Shown here piece by piece: positions 36,622-44,534 of a DNA stretch of 64,000 nucleotides. The stretch is from NCBI RefSeq assembly GCF_004354555.1, contig NZ_PUFH01000005.1, forward strand, positions 62,001 through 126,000. The letters run 5' to 3'. This DNA is from Leuconostoc citreum (GTDB taxonomy: Bacteria; Bacillota; Bacilli; Lactobacillales; Lactobacillaceae). Every line of letters starts with the position of its first letter. Within the stretch, counting starts at the first letter, position 1. The notes beneath the pieces were generated by a model, which saw only the letters and a list, made by a program, of their open reading frames with translations, made no database searches and was not told where the DNA came from. The translations under genes were made by a program, and so were the position numbers.

Positions 36622-37158
36622 ATGTCAAACGATTTTTTCGTCAAAGTACGTCGAACAATTGGTTTTGATGGACTTATTTCTACAATTGTTGGTGCGTTAA
36701 TTGTATTTTTACCAGGTCGCAGTGCTAGAGCTGCAGCTGGCATGGTAGGCGCTGTATTTATTGCCGTCGGCTTGTTTAGATTATTATCTGTATTTCAAAA
36801 AAGCATTGATAATAATTGGACTAGAATTGGACACGTTATTCTTTCAATTATTTACTTGGTAGCTGGTGTCTTTATCTTCATGGATATGAGCGTAGCAGCA
36901 ATTTCGCTCATTCTAGTTGTCGGAACCTTAACAGGCATGACATGGTTAATTGAAGGCATCATTCAGTTTGCACTTTTAAATCAACTCAGCGCGAACAAAG
37001 TATGGTCGTTTTTTTCGGCTTTAATTAGTGTTTTAGGTGGTTTGAGCCTACTGTTTAGCCCACTAATGGGTGGTCTATTGCTATGGACCTTCTTTGGTCT
37101 CCTATTGATGGTTATTGGTATTTTTAAGCTCATTCAATTTGTGACATTAAAAAACTAA
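36622..37158 (+). CDS. HdeD/DUF308 family membrane protein
   Basis: 178 residues; ATG 36622 is preferred because GGAAGGGAG lies upstream, while the in-frame ATG at 36601 lacks a ribosome site. Six hydrophobic helices in three similar pairs (GLISTIVGALIVFLPG, AAGMVGAVFIAVGLFRLL, ISLILVVGTLTGMTWLIEGI, GLSLLFSPLMGGLLLW) give the DUF308 repeat seen in HdeD-type proteins. Function unknown; acid stress is suggested in other bacteria. A TATAAT promoter lies at about 36580. Confidence 0.82.
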   Translation: MSNDFFVKVRRTIGFDGLISTIVGALIVFLPGRSARAAAGMVGAVFIAVGLFRLLSVFQKSIDNNWTRIGHVILSIIYLVAGVFIFMDMSVAAISLILVVGTLTGMTWLIEGIIQFALLNQLSANKVWSFFSALISVLGGLSLLFSPLMGGLLLWTFFGLLLMVIGIFKLIQFVTLKN

Positions 37159-37175
37159 GCGGATTTTTAAAACGT

Positions 37176-37204
37176 TTAACATTTTATTGAAACAGCAGTA
37201 TAAT
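37176..37204 (+). promoter_or_regulatory. Strong promoter of the 37.2-kb noncoding RNA
   Basis: TTAACA (37176-37181), a 17-bp spacer and a perfect TATAAT (37199-37204). Transcription should begin at about 37211, 209 bp before the next protein start. Confidence 0.78.
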
Positions 37205-37210
37205 GAATGT

Positions 37211-37355
37211 GTAGTGATTCCATAAGCCACTGCGACAATGATAATCTATCAGACGACAAGACGCTTTCTAATATCGGAAAGCGTACTCCAAAATTTATCT
37301 GTCTGTTGATTTTATTAAAAGCAGCACGAACATTAATTTGCGGTGGCTGTTTTTT
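37211..37355 (+). ncRNA. Structured ~145-nt RNA (6S-like rod or cis-regulatory leader)
   Basis: The transcript can form a rod. AGCCACTGCG (37225-37234) pairs with TGCGGTGGCT (37339-37348) and a T-run follows. ATCAG..GACA (37248-37258) pairs with TGTC..TTGAT (37300-37310). ACGCTTTC (37261-37268) pairs with GAAAGCGT (37277-37284). A large asymmetric bubble lies between the first and second stems, as in 6S RNA. GTAGTG (37211-37216) can instead pair with CACTGC (37228-37233), which would break the closing/terminator stem, so a riboswitch-like attenuator for the next gene is an alternative. No family is firmly recognised. Confidence 0.5.
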
Positions 37356-37419
37356 GTTTAAATAAATGATATAAACTACTCAAATAATTCATTTTTCTTA
37401 TTTGGCAAAAGGTGATAAT

Positions 37420-38043
37420 ATGAAAAAAATATTCATTACGTCGTATTTAGCTGGTACAAGAGCACAATTTTGTGCATTCATGACAAAAAACAACGTTAAG
37501 CCCGGTAAAATATTGGTCATTACTACTGCCGGTAATGTCGAAGATTATACGGGATATATTGATGAGGGGAAGGCGTTGCTAACGTCATTAGGCTACGAAC
37601 TAACTATTTTAGACGTTGCCCGCGAAAGTACTGCTGTCTGTCGCGAAGCAATTATGCATGCCAAGATAATTTATGTTACTGGAGGCAACACTTTCTATTT
37701 ATTGCAAGAATTAAATAAAAAGCAGTTATTATCTGAAATCAAAGCAAGCATAGATAACGGTTGTTATTATGTTGGTGAATCAGCTGGGGCCATCATACTG
37801 GCAAAAAATGTAAATTATGCTAGTATAATCGATGAAGCGTCGTTAGCACCTGATTTAAAATCGTCAGCTGGATTAGGTTTGTTGGATTTTTATCCGCTAC
37901 CACATTTTGGTGAAGAACCATTCACGCAAGATGTTGAAAAAACAATCGTACGCTATGGACAGCGTTACGATTTAAGAACGCTCAATAATCATCAGGCTAT
38001 TCTGATAGATGACAATAGTCAAGCGCTTAAAGGTGAGTATTAA
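37420..38043 (+). CDS. Peptidase S51 family (dipeptidase E / cyanophycinase-like)
   Basis: 207 residues from ATG 37420 (AAAGGTG 5 bp upstream). VIYVTGGNTFYLLQEL-type and GCYYVGESAGAIIL motifs carry the nucleophile Ser of the GESAG elbow; the late LPHFGEEPF and LNNHQAILID segments are also S51-like. These class I glutaminase-like serine peptidases release N-terminal Asp residues or act on related peptides in the cytosol. Preceded by the structured RNA; followed by a bidirectional terminator. Confidence 0.85.
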   Translation: MKKIFITSYLAGTRAQFCAFMTKNNVKPGKILVITTAGNVEDYTGYIDEGKALLTSLGYELTILDVARESTAVCREAIMHAKIIYVTGGNTFYLLQELNKKQLLSEIKASIDNGCYYVGESAGAIILAKNVNYASIIDEASLAPDLKSSAGLGLLDFYPLPHFGEEPFTQDVEKTIVRYGQRYDLRTLNNHQAILIDDNSQALKGEY

Positions 38044-38099
38044 TTAAACCGTTTACACGTATGGGTGTCTGTATTATTTTGTCATATCATAGCATACAA

Positions 38100-38126
38100 A
38101 AAAGCACCTAGGATTCAGGTGCTTTT
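38100..38126. terminator. Bidirectional terminator
   Basis: A 9-bp stem (AAAGCACCT / AGGTGCTTT) with a 7-nt loop, flanked by A and T runs, between convergent genes. Confidence 0.88.
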
Positions 38127-38128
38127 TC

Positions 38129-38338
38129 TTATTTCCCTGAAAATCCTGTGATGAAACCGTCAATAAAATCGGGTACCGCACTAAATAGGAAAGCGCTGAA
38201 AACTGATAGTATTAAAATACTTAGCCATATCTTTTGTGATTTCTGACTTGCATTAGAGCAAATCACAAAAGATACGAAAGTACCAATGGCACTGATAATA
38301 ATGATAAGTCTGAATAAATTAGTGATAATAGTCAACAT
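38129..38338 (-). CDS. Hypothetical small membrane protein
   Basis: 69 residues with two or three hydrophobic helices (IITNLFRLIIIISAIGTFVSFVI, IWLSILILSVFSAFLF) and a short FIDGFITGFSGK tail. GGGGGAA precedes the ATG. No family recognised. Shares the terminator at 38.1 kb with the S51 peptidase. Confidence 0.5.
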   Translation of the reverse strand: MLTIITNLFRLIIIISAIGTFVSFVICSNASQKSQKIWLSILILSVFSAFLFSAVPDFIDGFITGFSGK

Positions 38339-38402
38339 ATTTCCCCCAGTAATGACATAAATTATATCACAGGGAGTAGGTTGGTAGCATTATTCGACTA
38401 AA

Positions 38403-39140
38403 CTATTTCCGATTCTTTTGTATTTCTTCACGTAGTTGTTTTAATTCTTGTTTTATTTCTGATAATTCGTCTTTGATATCGTTTTTCTCAGCTTCCTTTG
38501 TTTCTACAAGAAAAAATGCTGTTACGGTACTTGTTACGCTGCCAATCAATCCAATACCTAGTAACATCAGCACGACAGCAACCACTCTTCCTATTTCGGT
38601 ATGAGGGGAAATGTCTCCGTAGCCGACGGTTGTCGTCGTTGCAATGGCCCACCATAATGAGTCCATATAATTTGCATTCTCTGCTACTGAATAGATTTCA
38701 GCCCCGAGAAATACGAGGATGACTGTGGTTATAATCAAATAGATAAACCCATTTGTTTTAAAAAAGCGTCTGATGCTCTTTTGTATTTTACCAGTAAAAC
38801 CAACAATTCTAATGAGTCGTAAGAGCTTTATAACACGCAGAATTCGAAAAGCTCTAAAGAAGTAAAATATTGAATCAAACGGGATAATAGCTAATAAATC
38901 AAAGATATTGGCTTTGAAGAATTTTTTCTTGTTGTCTGCTTTAAAAAATCTGAATAGATAATCTATCCAGAAAAATATTAATATACTGCGATCAATAAAA
39001 GAAAATGGCCAAGCACTGACACTAATAACGTTAGATATATCTAATAGAGCGAGCAATATCGAAATAGCTGATAAGATTAAAACAGCAGCATAGTAGATTT
39101 TTTTCACAACACCAACAACCTTGTTATTATTAACTTTCAT
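38403..39140 (-). CDS. Voltage-gated-type potassium channel
   Basis: 245 residues with six membrane helices. The S4-like helix has regularly spaced Arg/Lys (RAFRILRVIKLLRLIRIVGF), then a pore loop with the selectivity filter TTTTVGYGDISPHT, S6 (VVAVVLMLLGIGLIGSVTS) and a C-terminal coiled coil (ELSEIKQELKQLREEIQK) likely to tetramerise. This is the KvAP-like bacterial K+ channel family (ion_trans). It probably sets membrane potential. No neighbouring partner gene. Confidence 0.93.
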   Translation of the reverse strand: MKVNNNKVVGVVKKIYYAAVLILSAISILLALLDISNVISVSAWPFSFIDRSILIFFWIDYLFRFFKADNKKKFFKANIFDLLAIIPFDSIFYFFRAFRILRVIKLLRLIRIVGFTGKIQKSIRRFFKTNGFIYLIITTVILVFLGAEIYSVAENANYMDSLWWAIATTTTVGYGDISPHTEIGRVVAVVLMLLGIGLIGSVTSTVTAFFLVETKEAEKNDIKDELSEIKQELKQLREEIQKNRK

Positions 39141-39232
39141 ATTATTCTATCAACCCACTATCAAATTTGCTATTTGTTAAATTTGTTTTTCACAACTTCA
39201 TTGTCTATTATGTACGCCCAAAAGGGCAGGAA

Positions 39233-39910
39233 TCAGGGAACTTGCCAATGATAACCGGCAGGAAGCGCGCCGCCAGGGGCGATTCTTCTTGAATGCCCTT
39301 TTCTGCTTTGCCAAGTGAAGCCGTCTTGAATGGCCCATCTATAACCACTTGTGCCACCTGCATTGGTGTCATTGCTGTTTTCAGCTGGGGCGGGGCTAGG
39401 ATCAGGCGCAACAACTGTTTGTGCTTGTTGTTGCGCTGCAGCAGCATTGGATGCGTCTCTTGCACGTGATTCTGAAATCGAGGCATCACGTACCGAGTCG
39501 TCATGTGCTGCTTTTTCTGAAGCAGCAGTTGCCTCTGAGCTAGCCTTCACAGATGCTGCGATACTCTCTTGTTTTGCCTTGGAACTCGCTTCAGCTTGAG
39601 AACTGGCAGCAGCTATTGAACTAGATTCTTTGTCTTTTTCAATAGATTCGCTGGCCGCCTTCTTCGAGCTCTCATCTTTCTCTGAGGCACTTGAACTGGT
39701 CTTAACACTATCTTGATTATCATCGGAAGTACTAGCTGTTGCACCCGCGCCAACAAAAGCGACTAAGAAAACCAAAATAGATGCTATAATGATTTTTTTA
39801 AACTTTGAAAATAAAGGCTTATGCCTTATTTTAGCTACAATACCGTAAATACATAGTCCGATACAAGTAAAAAAGGTAATCACAAAAATGAAAGCAAAAA
39901 ATGAACTCAT
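39233..39910 (-). CDS. Hypothetical membrane protein with Ser/Ala-rich stalk
   Basis: About 225 residues; start at 39910 after GAGAGGAG. Two N-terminal membrane helices (FFAFIFVITFFTCIGLCIYGI, KIIIASILVFLVAFVGAGA), then about 110 residues of Ser/Ala/Lys/Glu-rich low complexity that probably forms an extended stalk, and a compact Trp-rich tail (GYRWAIQDGFTWQSRKGHSR, GYHWQVP). The tail resembles small C-terminal domains of lactobacillal secreted proteins, but I cannot assign a function. Possibly surface-exposed. Confidence 0.6.
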   Translation of the reverse strand: MSSFFAFIFVITFFTCIGLCIYGIVAKIRHKPLFSKFKKIIIASILVFLVAFVGAGATASTSDDNQDSVKTSSSASEKDESSKKAASESIEKDKESSSIAAASSQAEASSKAKQESIAASVKASSEATAASEKAAHDDSVRDASISESRARDASNAAAAQQQAQTVVAPDPSPAPAENSNDTNAGGTSGYRWAIQDGFTWQSRKGHSRRIAPGGALPAGYHWQVP

Positions 39911-40107
39911 ACGATACTCCTCTCCCAAACCTTTTAGCGTGGTTATTTAGCACGTGAATAGATCAATCTTTATTGCATTGTTAATTAACCACAGTTTACT
40001 ATAAGTTGCTTGTATAAATAGTTAAAATTAGTTATTATACTAATGTTTTGTTATTTCTTAATGAATAATTACCATTTTTGTTCATCATCAAAAAGGGAGA
40101 GACTATT

Positions 40108-40365
40108 ATGGTTAGATATAGTAGCCGTTTACTTAGTACATTAGAGCAAATTGAAGTGAACACAACAGAACAAGTGTATATTGATAAAGCTATCTATCAA
40201 TTAAAAAATGAAAAGCAAAGCGAAAAAGTAGTTGTTAAAAACCTAGTTCGTGATTTAAGGTTAATCATGATTCATAATCATAGGCTTTCTAAACCAGCAT
40301 TGGCGCTATTCAATCAGTTGGACAAACCTTCATTGGGAAGGTTCCCGCAATTCCCGTTCTACTAG
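40108..40365 (+). CDS. Bacteriocin immunity protein (enterocin A immunity family)
   Basis: 85 residues from ATG 40108 (GGGAGAG upstream). The helical pattern YIDKAIYQLKNEKQSEKVVV, KNLVRDLRLIMIHNHRLSKP and ALALFNQL matches class IIa immunity proteins (EntA_Immun), soluble four-helix bundles that protect the mannose-PTS receptor from pediocin-like bacteriocins. No bacteriocin precursor or transporter is nearby, so this is an orphan immunity gene. It lies just outside the left repeat of the decayed phage element. Confidence 0.82.
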   Translation: MVRYSSRLLSTLEQIEVNTTEQVYIDKAIYQLKNEKQSEKVVVKNLVRDLRLIMIHNHRLSKPALALFNQLDKPSLGRFPQFPFY

Positions 40366-40484
40366 GATCACTCTCAAATATTGACATTAGCTTGTTTTGA
40401 GCTATAAACGTATAAAACACATGATTGGTTGTTCTCCAGTTGTGTGTTTTTTGAATGATTATCGACTTTTTACACCCTGCAAAT

Positions 40485-40529
40485 AAAAACCGCTCTATCA
40501 GTCATTCTGATAAAACGGTCAATATGCGT
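40485..40529. repeat. Left 45-bp direct repeat (attL-like)
   Basis: 42 of 45 bases match 46386-46430, in the same orientation. Both copies contain a small terminator-like hairpin and end with ATATGCGT, which in the right copy is the 3' end of tRNA-Arg. The pair brackets a 5.9-kb phage remnant. Confidence 0.7.
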
Positions 40530-40769
40530 GGCCAAAACAGTTGGTAAGGGTAATTTGGAAAAGGAACATAGTGAGTTTGGGTTTAAAGAAGTACGACGGA
40601 TTGTGTGATGAGTATATGGATAAGGTGAACACTAGGTTGGAAATATACGAAATGGCGGTAGATTTATCAACGAGCTAATCCGAAAGGGGTTGTTAGTATT
40701 GTTAAATCAACGAGCTAATCCGAAAGGGGTTGTTAGTATTGTTAAGGATTACGGGACGGCTGGTGAGTG
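40530..40769. repeat. Phage-remnant spacer with a perfect 40-bp tandem duplication
   Basis: 40666-40705 and 40706-40745 are identical 40-bp units that include an AAAGGGG ribosome-site-like sequence and the stop of a preceding short reading frame. The rest is short, broken phage frames with no intact gene. Confidence 0.85.
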
Positions 40770-40895
40770 ATGATTGAAATCGGCAACAACCTCAGACACG
40801 TGTTTGAATTCGGAATAGCAGTATTCGGTATTACTGGAATTATACGCATTGTTCTTGATTGGTCAGTGAAACTTATGGATTATCAGCAGAAGTGA
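40770..40895 (+). CDS. Small phage membrane peptide
   Basis: 41 residues, MIEIGNNLRHVFEFGIAVFG followed by ITGIIRIVLDW...KLMDYQQK: one hydrophobic helix with a charged tail. GGTGAG precedes the ATG, and it ends 7 bp before the late-regulator gene, a typical position for tiny phage proteins. Function unknown. Confidence 0.5.
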   Translation: MIEIGNNLRHVFEFGIAVFGITGIIRIVLDWSVKLMDYQQK

Positions 40896-40902
40896 GGATC
40901 AT

Positions 40903-41268
40903 ATGGCGGACAGGATAGACAGTATATTGAGAGATTACTTTTCTGGTCGTCTCGATTTAAAAATAAAGCAACGTGAGTATGAGATAAGGAATGATCGTGG
41001 GCCAGCTGACGAGAATATTGGTGGCGGCAAGGCACTTAACAAGCACAATAGACCTGTAGAAGACATGCGAATACGCATTGATGAAGACAGATACCGCAAA
41101 AGCCTGATGAAGCAAAAGGAAGACATAAAACGTTGGATAGCTACTTTTGAGCCTGATAAGCAGAAAGTTGTTGCGTACTATTATGCGAGTAAGTCAGTGA
41201 CTTGGGTTAAGGTGGCAAAGCAATTTCATATATCTGAACGCACAGCACAATCATGGCGTGTTGAATAA
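40903..41268 (+). CDS. Phage late transcription regulator (ArpU/DUF722-like)
   Basis: 121 residues: N-terminal helix IDSILRDYFSGRLDLKIKQREYE, a middle KSLMKQKEDIKRWIATFEPDKQKVV and a C-terminal helix-turn-helix (TWVKVAKQFHISERTAQSWR). This is the layout of sigma-like phage regulators placed just before the terminase in Lactobacillales phages, where they switch on packaging and structural genes. GAGG precedes the ATG; a terminator follows. Confidence 0.75.
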   Translation: MADRIDSILRDYFSGRLDLKIKQREYEIRNDRGPADENIGGGKALNKHNRPVEDMRIRIDEDRYRKSLMKQKEDIKRWIATFEPDKQKVVAYYYASKSVTWVKVAKQFHISERTAQSWRVE

Positions 41269-41280
41269 AGCATATATTAG

Positions 41281-41307
41281 GCGCAGTACTATGATACTGC
41301 GCTTTTT
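41281..41307 (+). terminator. Terminator after the late regulator
   Basis: Perfect 8-bp stem (GCGCAGTA / TACTGCGC), 6-nt loop, then five T. It insulates the cargo gene that follows. Confidence 0.9.
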
Positions 41308-41358
41308 CTGCGGTTTTGGACCTAAATTGCGGTGTACATTGGTATTATGCAAAAATAT

Positions 41359-41388
41359 TTGATAGCATTTTGGTATTCGTTGTATAAT
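41359..41388 (+). promoter_or_regulatory. Private promoter of the moron gene
   Basis: TTGATA (41359-41364), an 18-bp spacer and a perfect TATAAT (41383-41388). Predicted start about 41395, 30 bp before the GTG. Confidence 0.75.
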
Positions 41389-41424
41389 TATTATAAATAA
41401 TTTAATATAACTGAGGTAATCACT

Positions 41425-42132
41425 GTGAAAATAGCAAAACAAGTTGGACCACTGTGTGGACTATATTCCCTATACAATGGACTAGCTTATTTAAATGGGT
41501 TAGACAAAGTCAAGGTTGATCGTAATGTACTAAGTGCTTTGTATTCATTTACAAGTAGTAAAGCAAAGGCAGGGTATACAGAAATTGGTGAATATTTTGA
41601 TATTGATAATTATTTATCATTTATTAAAAATTGTAATGTGAATAATATCCCATTTACTGTAAATTTTACAGCTGAAAAAGTAATTTTGGATAGCGGCCTT
41701 TCACAAGTTGAGAATAATGATAATTGTTTTATAATAGTTCCTACTAATCCTAAAAAAACTAGTAAAAATAAGAGTCCTAAGCAAAGACAGGATGTTCTGG
41801 ATTGGATTACTGTTTATAAAACTAAATTTGGGCTATTTATGGTTTTAAATCCTATTACTTATCCTAAATTTGGAACACGTGGTTTGAAGACTAAAAATGG
41901 TATCGATAAGCAAAATAAGAATTTAAAAGATAAGTATTTCACGTGGAAACAATATAAACACACGTCTACTGAAAAAGCGCGTGATGGGCATGACCACACA
42001 GGGATAAAAAAAGATATTCGAGAAAAAGTTCAAGAAAATTGGGATTGTAAAAAAAATATGCTACTTACAAATCCTATAAAAATAGATTATAATAAAAATG
42101 TTGATCAATGCATTATCATAAAGCGAAAATAA
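41425..42132 (+). CDS. Phage moron protein with a cysteine-peptidase-like N-terminus
   Basis: 235 residues from GTG 41425 (GAGGT 7 bp upstream). The N-terminus KIAKQVGPLCGLYSLYNGL resembles the Gln...Cys-Gly active-site helix of papain-like/C39-like cysteine peptidases (Gln6, Cys11). A later FGLFMVLNP strand and GHDH at 188-191 could hold the remaining catalytic residues, but the His is not certain. The rest is Lys/Asn-rich; base composition is more AT-rich than the neighbours. It has its own promoter and terminators on both sides: the moron layout. Possible roles are effector, anti-phage or toxin; none is proven. Confidence 0.6.
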   Translation: MKIAKQVGPLCGLYSLYNGLAYLNGLDKVKVDRNVLSALYSFTSSKAKAGYTEIGEYFDIDNYLSFIKNCNVNNIPFTVNFTAEKVILDSGLSQVENNDNCFIIVPTNPKKTSKNKSPKQRQDVLDWITVYKTKFGLFMVLNPITYPKFGTRGLKTKNGIDKQNKNLKDKYFTWKQYKHTSTEKARDGHDHTGIKKDIREKVQENWDCKKNMLLTNPIKIDYNKNVDQCIIIKRK

Positions 42133-42189
42133 TAAACAAAATTCTCTAGCTATTTATATTTAAAGACATTCTAGTACATAGTAGAAAGC

Positions 42190-42221
42190 AGTCCGACTTA
42201 CATTTTAGGTTGGGCTTTTTT
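42190..42221 (+). terminator. Terminator of the moron gene
   Basis: AGTCCGAC pairs with GTTGGGCT (8 bp with G-T pairs), followed by six T; 57 bp after the stop. Confidence 0.78.
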
Positions 42222-42234
42222 GATGGAGTAAAGC

Positions 42235-42321
42235 ATGGATGAACAAACAAAACAGCGCCTGAAACATATCAGAGACGCTACAGAAGTGAATGTGAGACAC
42301 AAGCAAGAATTTGGCACGTAA
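42235..42321 (+). CDS. Short phage-like ORF, probably a fragment
   Basis: 28 codons, MDEQTKQRLKHIRDATEVNV then RHKQEFGT. GGAG lies upstream, and related phage frames continue weakly afterwards out of frame. Either a tiny phage protein or the stump of a larger gene. The rest of 42,322-42,476 shows no gene. Confidence 0.3.
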   Translation: MDEQTKQRLKHIRDATEVNVRHKQEFGT

Positions 42322-42482
42322 TAGTGTATAACGTCATGAGCGAGCGCGTGTGCAGATTAAAAGTGAGGTGATGGAGAATATGAATACTAACTATCGCAAA
42401 CATATGAAGTGGTTGGGATAATAAAATTTTAAATACCAACTCGGCTTTCTGGTGGTATGATTATTGCTATTGGAGGTTGGAG

Positions 42483-43133
42483 ATGAAGGATTGGATTAAA
42501 CAAGCAGGAACAGGAATTTTTTACGGATTAATTGGAGGGGCAATCGGGCTAGCTATTTTAGCAATGTCATCAAACAATCACGATACTTTTGGAAACGTTG
42601 CAGATTGGGTTAGTGGAATTGGCTCAGTGGGAGCTATTTATTTTGTGTATCGGCAAATTAAGCAGCAGACAGATCAACATAATGAAGAAAAAGGACATTA
42701 TTTACAACTCGCTATTGGTTTCAGAATGTTGAGCAATCAATCTGATAAAGCGGGGACTGTTAGTATAAAAAGTGAACAAGAAGTTTTCTTTTTTGGTACT
42801 AATAGTGGAATGATGCCCAGTGCATTTAAATTTATAGGCATTTGTACTTCGGAAGATTATCAGACCTTGAAGTCTAATCATGATAAGAGCCAAATTGATC
42901 ATAATTACGAAGATCCAGAAATACAAAGTTTCGATTGCCTTTATGATTTAGGTATAAAACAAAGAAAATTTGAGAGAGTGGTTCCAGGAGATGTATCGGA
43001 AGAAATAGTAATACCGATGAAATTGATTCAAAATAAATTCGAAGGCTCTGGCAAAAATTTGTTTGTGGTTTATATGGATGTATTAGGTGTCATCTACGGG
43101 AGACAATTTACTATTCCGGATCTAAACGTTTAG
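42483..43133 (+). CDS. Cargo membrane protein with N-terminal helices and beta-rich domain
   Basis: 216 residues from ATG 42483 (GGAGGTTGGAG directly upstream). Two N-terminal hydrophobic helices (GIFYGLIGGAIGLAILAM and WVSGIGSVGAIYFVYRQI) are followed by a short coil and a soluble domain with VFFFGTNSGMMPSAFKFIGI and a hydrophobic C-terminal strand pair. The shape recurs in the gene at 44925 and in many small phage cargo proteins of Firmicutes. Function unknown. Confidence 0.6.
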   Translation: MKDWIKQAGTGIFYGLIGGAIGLAILAMSSNNHDTFGNVADWVSGIGSVGAIYFVYRQIKQQTDQHNEEKGHYLQLAIGFRMLSNQSDKAGTVSIKSEQEVFFFGTNSGMMPSAFKFIGICTSEDYQTLKSNHDKSQIDHNYEDPEIQSFDCLYDLGIKQRKFERVVPGDVSEEIVIPMKLIQNKFEGSGKNLFVVYMDVLGVIYGRQFTIPDLNV

Positions 43134-43239
43134 CAGCATAGCGCATAAGAGCTTTTTATTTTGCAATGAAAAAGAGAACTTTGTGCAACAGGGACATCTA
43201 AGACATAAACAGTTGAGCAAGTCTAATCAGGAGATGATA

Positions 43240-43455
43240 ATGCACAAACGATATATGTTTGCTAAAAAGATAAATGAAGGCATACGTAGTTTTATTATAG
43301 GTACTAGAAAAGCAGTTAATAGTGTGGTTAACGCTATATTTAACACAGTGGAAACAGAATCAAGTAAAGAAAAAACAGAAATTAAAGATATTTATAGCGA
43401 AATGCATAAACCAAAAGGACTACTGCAGGTAGTTCCACCTAAATTTAACCATTAG
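43240..43455 (+). CDS. Hypothetical small basic phage protein
   Basis: 71 residues from ATG 43240 (AGGAG upstream). A basic amphipathic N-terminal half (KKINEGIRSFIIGTRKAVNS, VVNAIF) is followed by a charged tail. It lies just before the small terminase gene. No family recognised. Confidence 0.45.
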   Translation: MHKRYMFAKKINEGIRSFIIGTRKAVNSVVNAIFNTVETESSKEKTEIKDIYSEMHKPKGLLQVVPPKFNH

Positions 43456-43492
43456 TTTAGTAAACAACATTGAAAGGAGGTGCCGAGATGAT

Positions 43493-44008
43493 ATGAAATT
43501 AACACCGAAACAACAGAAGTTTGCTGATAAGTATATAAAGACTGGAAACGCAGCGCAGTCAGCGATTGAAGCGGGTTATAGTAAAAAGACAGCGCAGGTT
43601 ATAGGTGCTGAAAACCTATCAAAACCTATGGTTAAATCATACATAGAAGAACGCATGGCGGAAATAAAGTCAAAGCGTGTTATGGGCTACGCAGAAGCCG
43701 TTGAGATACTTACTGGCATTACTAGAGGTGAGTTGAAAGAAACTGTTGTAGTAGGCACCCCGATAGGTGTTGAAGAGGTTAAAAAAGAAGTAGACCTCAA
43801 AACAAGAATCAGTGCTTTGAAAGAGATCATGAAACGATACCCTGGCAATGACAAGTTAGTTGAACAGCAAATACGAAAAATTAGCGCTGAAGCTGATATT
43901 GCTGAAGCTAGTGCAAGAGAAGTTACTGATAACGGTACTGCCAATGAGATACGTATTATTGGTTTTGATAGGAGAGAAGAGTTAGATGAACGTAGCGAAA
44001 CTAGTTAA
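43493..44008 (+). CDS. terS: Phage terminase small subunit
   Basis: 171 residues. The N-terminal KLTPKQQKFADKYIKTGNAA and QSAIEAGYSKKTAQVIGAEN form the DNA-binding helix-turn-helix of the Terminase_2 small subunit family; VKSYIEERMAEI follows. It recognises phage DNA and guides the large subunit. AGGAGGTG is upstream. Its end overlaps the start of the broken large-subunit gene by 23 bp. It is intact, but useless for packaging here without its partner. Confidence 0.9.
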   Translation: MKLTPKQQKFADKYIKTGNAAQSAIEAGYSKKTAQVIGAENLSKPMVKSYIEERMAEIKSKRVMGYAEAVEILTGITRGELKETVVVGTPIGVEEVKKEVDLKTRISALKEIMKRYPGNDKLVEQQIRKISAEADIAEASAREVTDNGTANEIRIIGFDRREELDERSETS

Positions 44009-44534
44009 TCCAGCTTTTGACCACTTATGGGAAACAAACGCAACTAATATTATTGAATCTGGTGGACGTGCAAGTACAAAATCAAGTGCGATTAGTATGT
44101 ATTTAGCAATGGACATGATGGCTGATGAAAATGCTAATGTGGTTTGTTATCGTAAGGTGGCAGGAAACTTAAAACGCAGTGTATAAGAGCAGATTAAGTG
44201 GACTTTAGATGAATTACATGTGTCATGGTTATTCCGCTTTAAAACGTCTCCTATGGAGACTATATACAGGCGTAATGGCAGTGGGTTTTATTTTTCTGGT
44301 GTTGATGATCCTAGTAAGCAGAAGTCATTCAAGATTGCTAAAAGTTACGTTCGTTGGTTGTGGTTTGAAGAAGCAACAGAGTTCAGCAACTTCACTGAAA
44401 TACATACAGTGCAATCATCGTATACACGTCAAAAGTGACCTAAAAGCATGCAAGTTGTCACGATATTCTCGTATAACCCACCACGTAATCCTTATGACTG
44501 GATCCAAGTGGTGTGTAAAGTCGAGATAAGTTGA
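43986..44534 (+). pseudogene. terL: Phage terminase large subunit, truncated and interrupted
   Basis: The reading frame begins normally (FDHLWETNATNIIESGGRAS, with the Walker-A-like TKSSAIS) but hits TAA at 44184-44186 where a Tyr codon is expected (SV-stop-EQIKW). It resumes in frame with WLFRFKTSPMETIYRRNGSG and VRWLWFEEATEFSNF (Walker B region), stops again at TGA 44436-44438 (QK-stop-PKSMQVVTIFSYN), and is lost after NPPRNPYDW. Two nonsense codons and a missing 3' half show that this phage element is dead. Confidence 0.9.
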
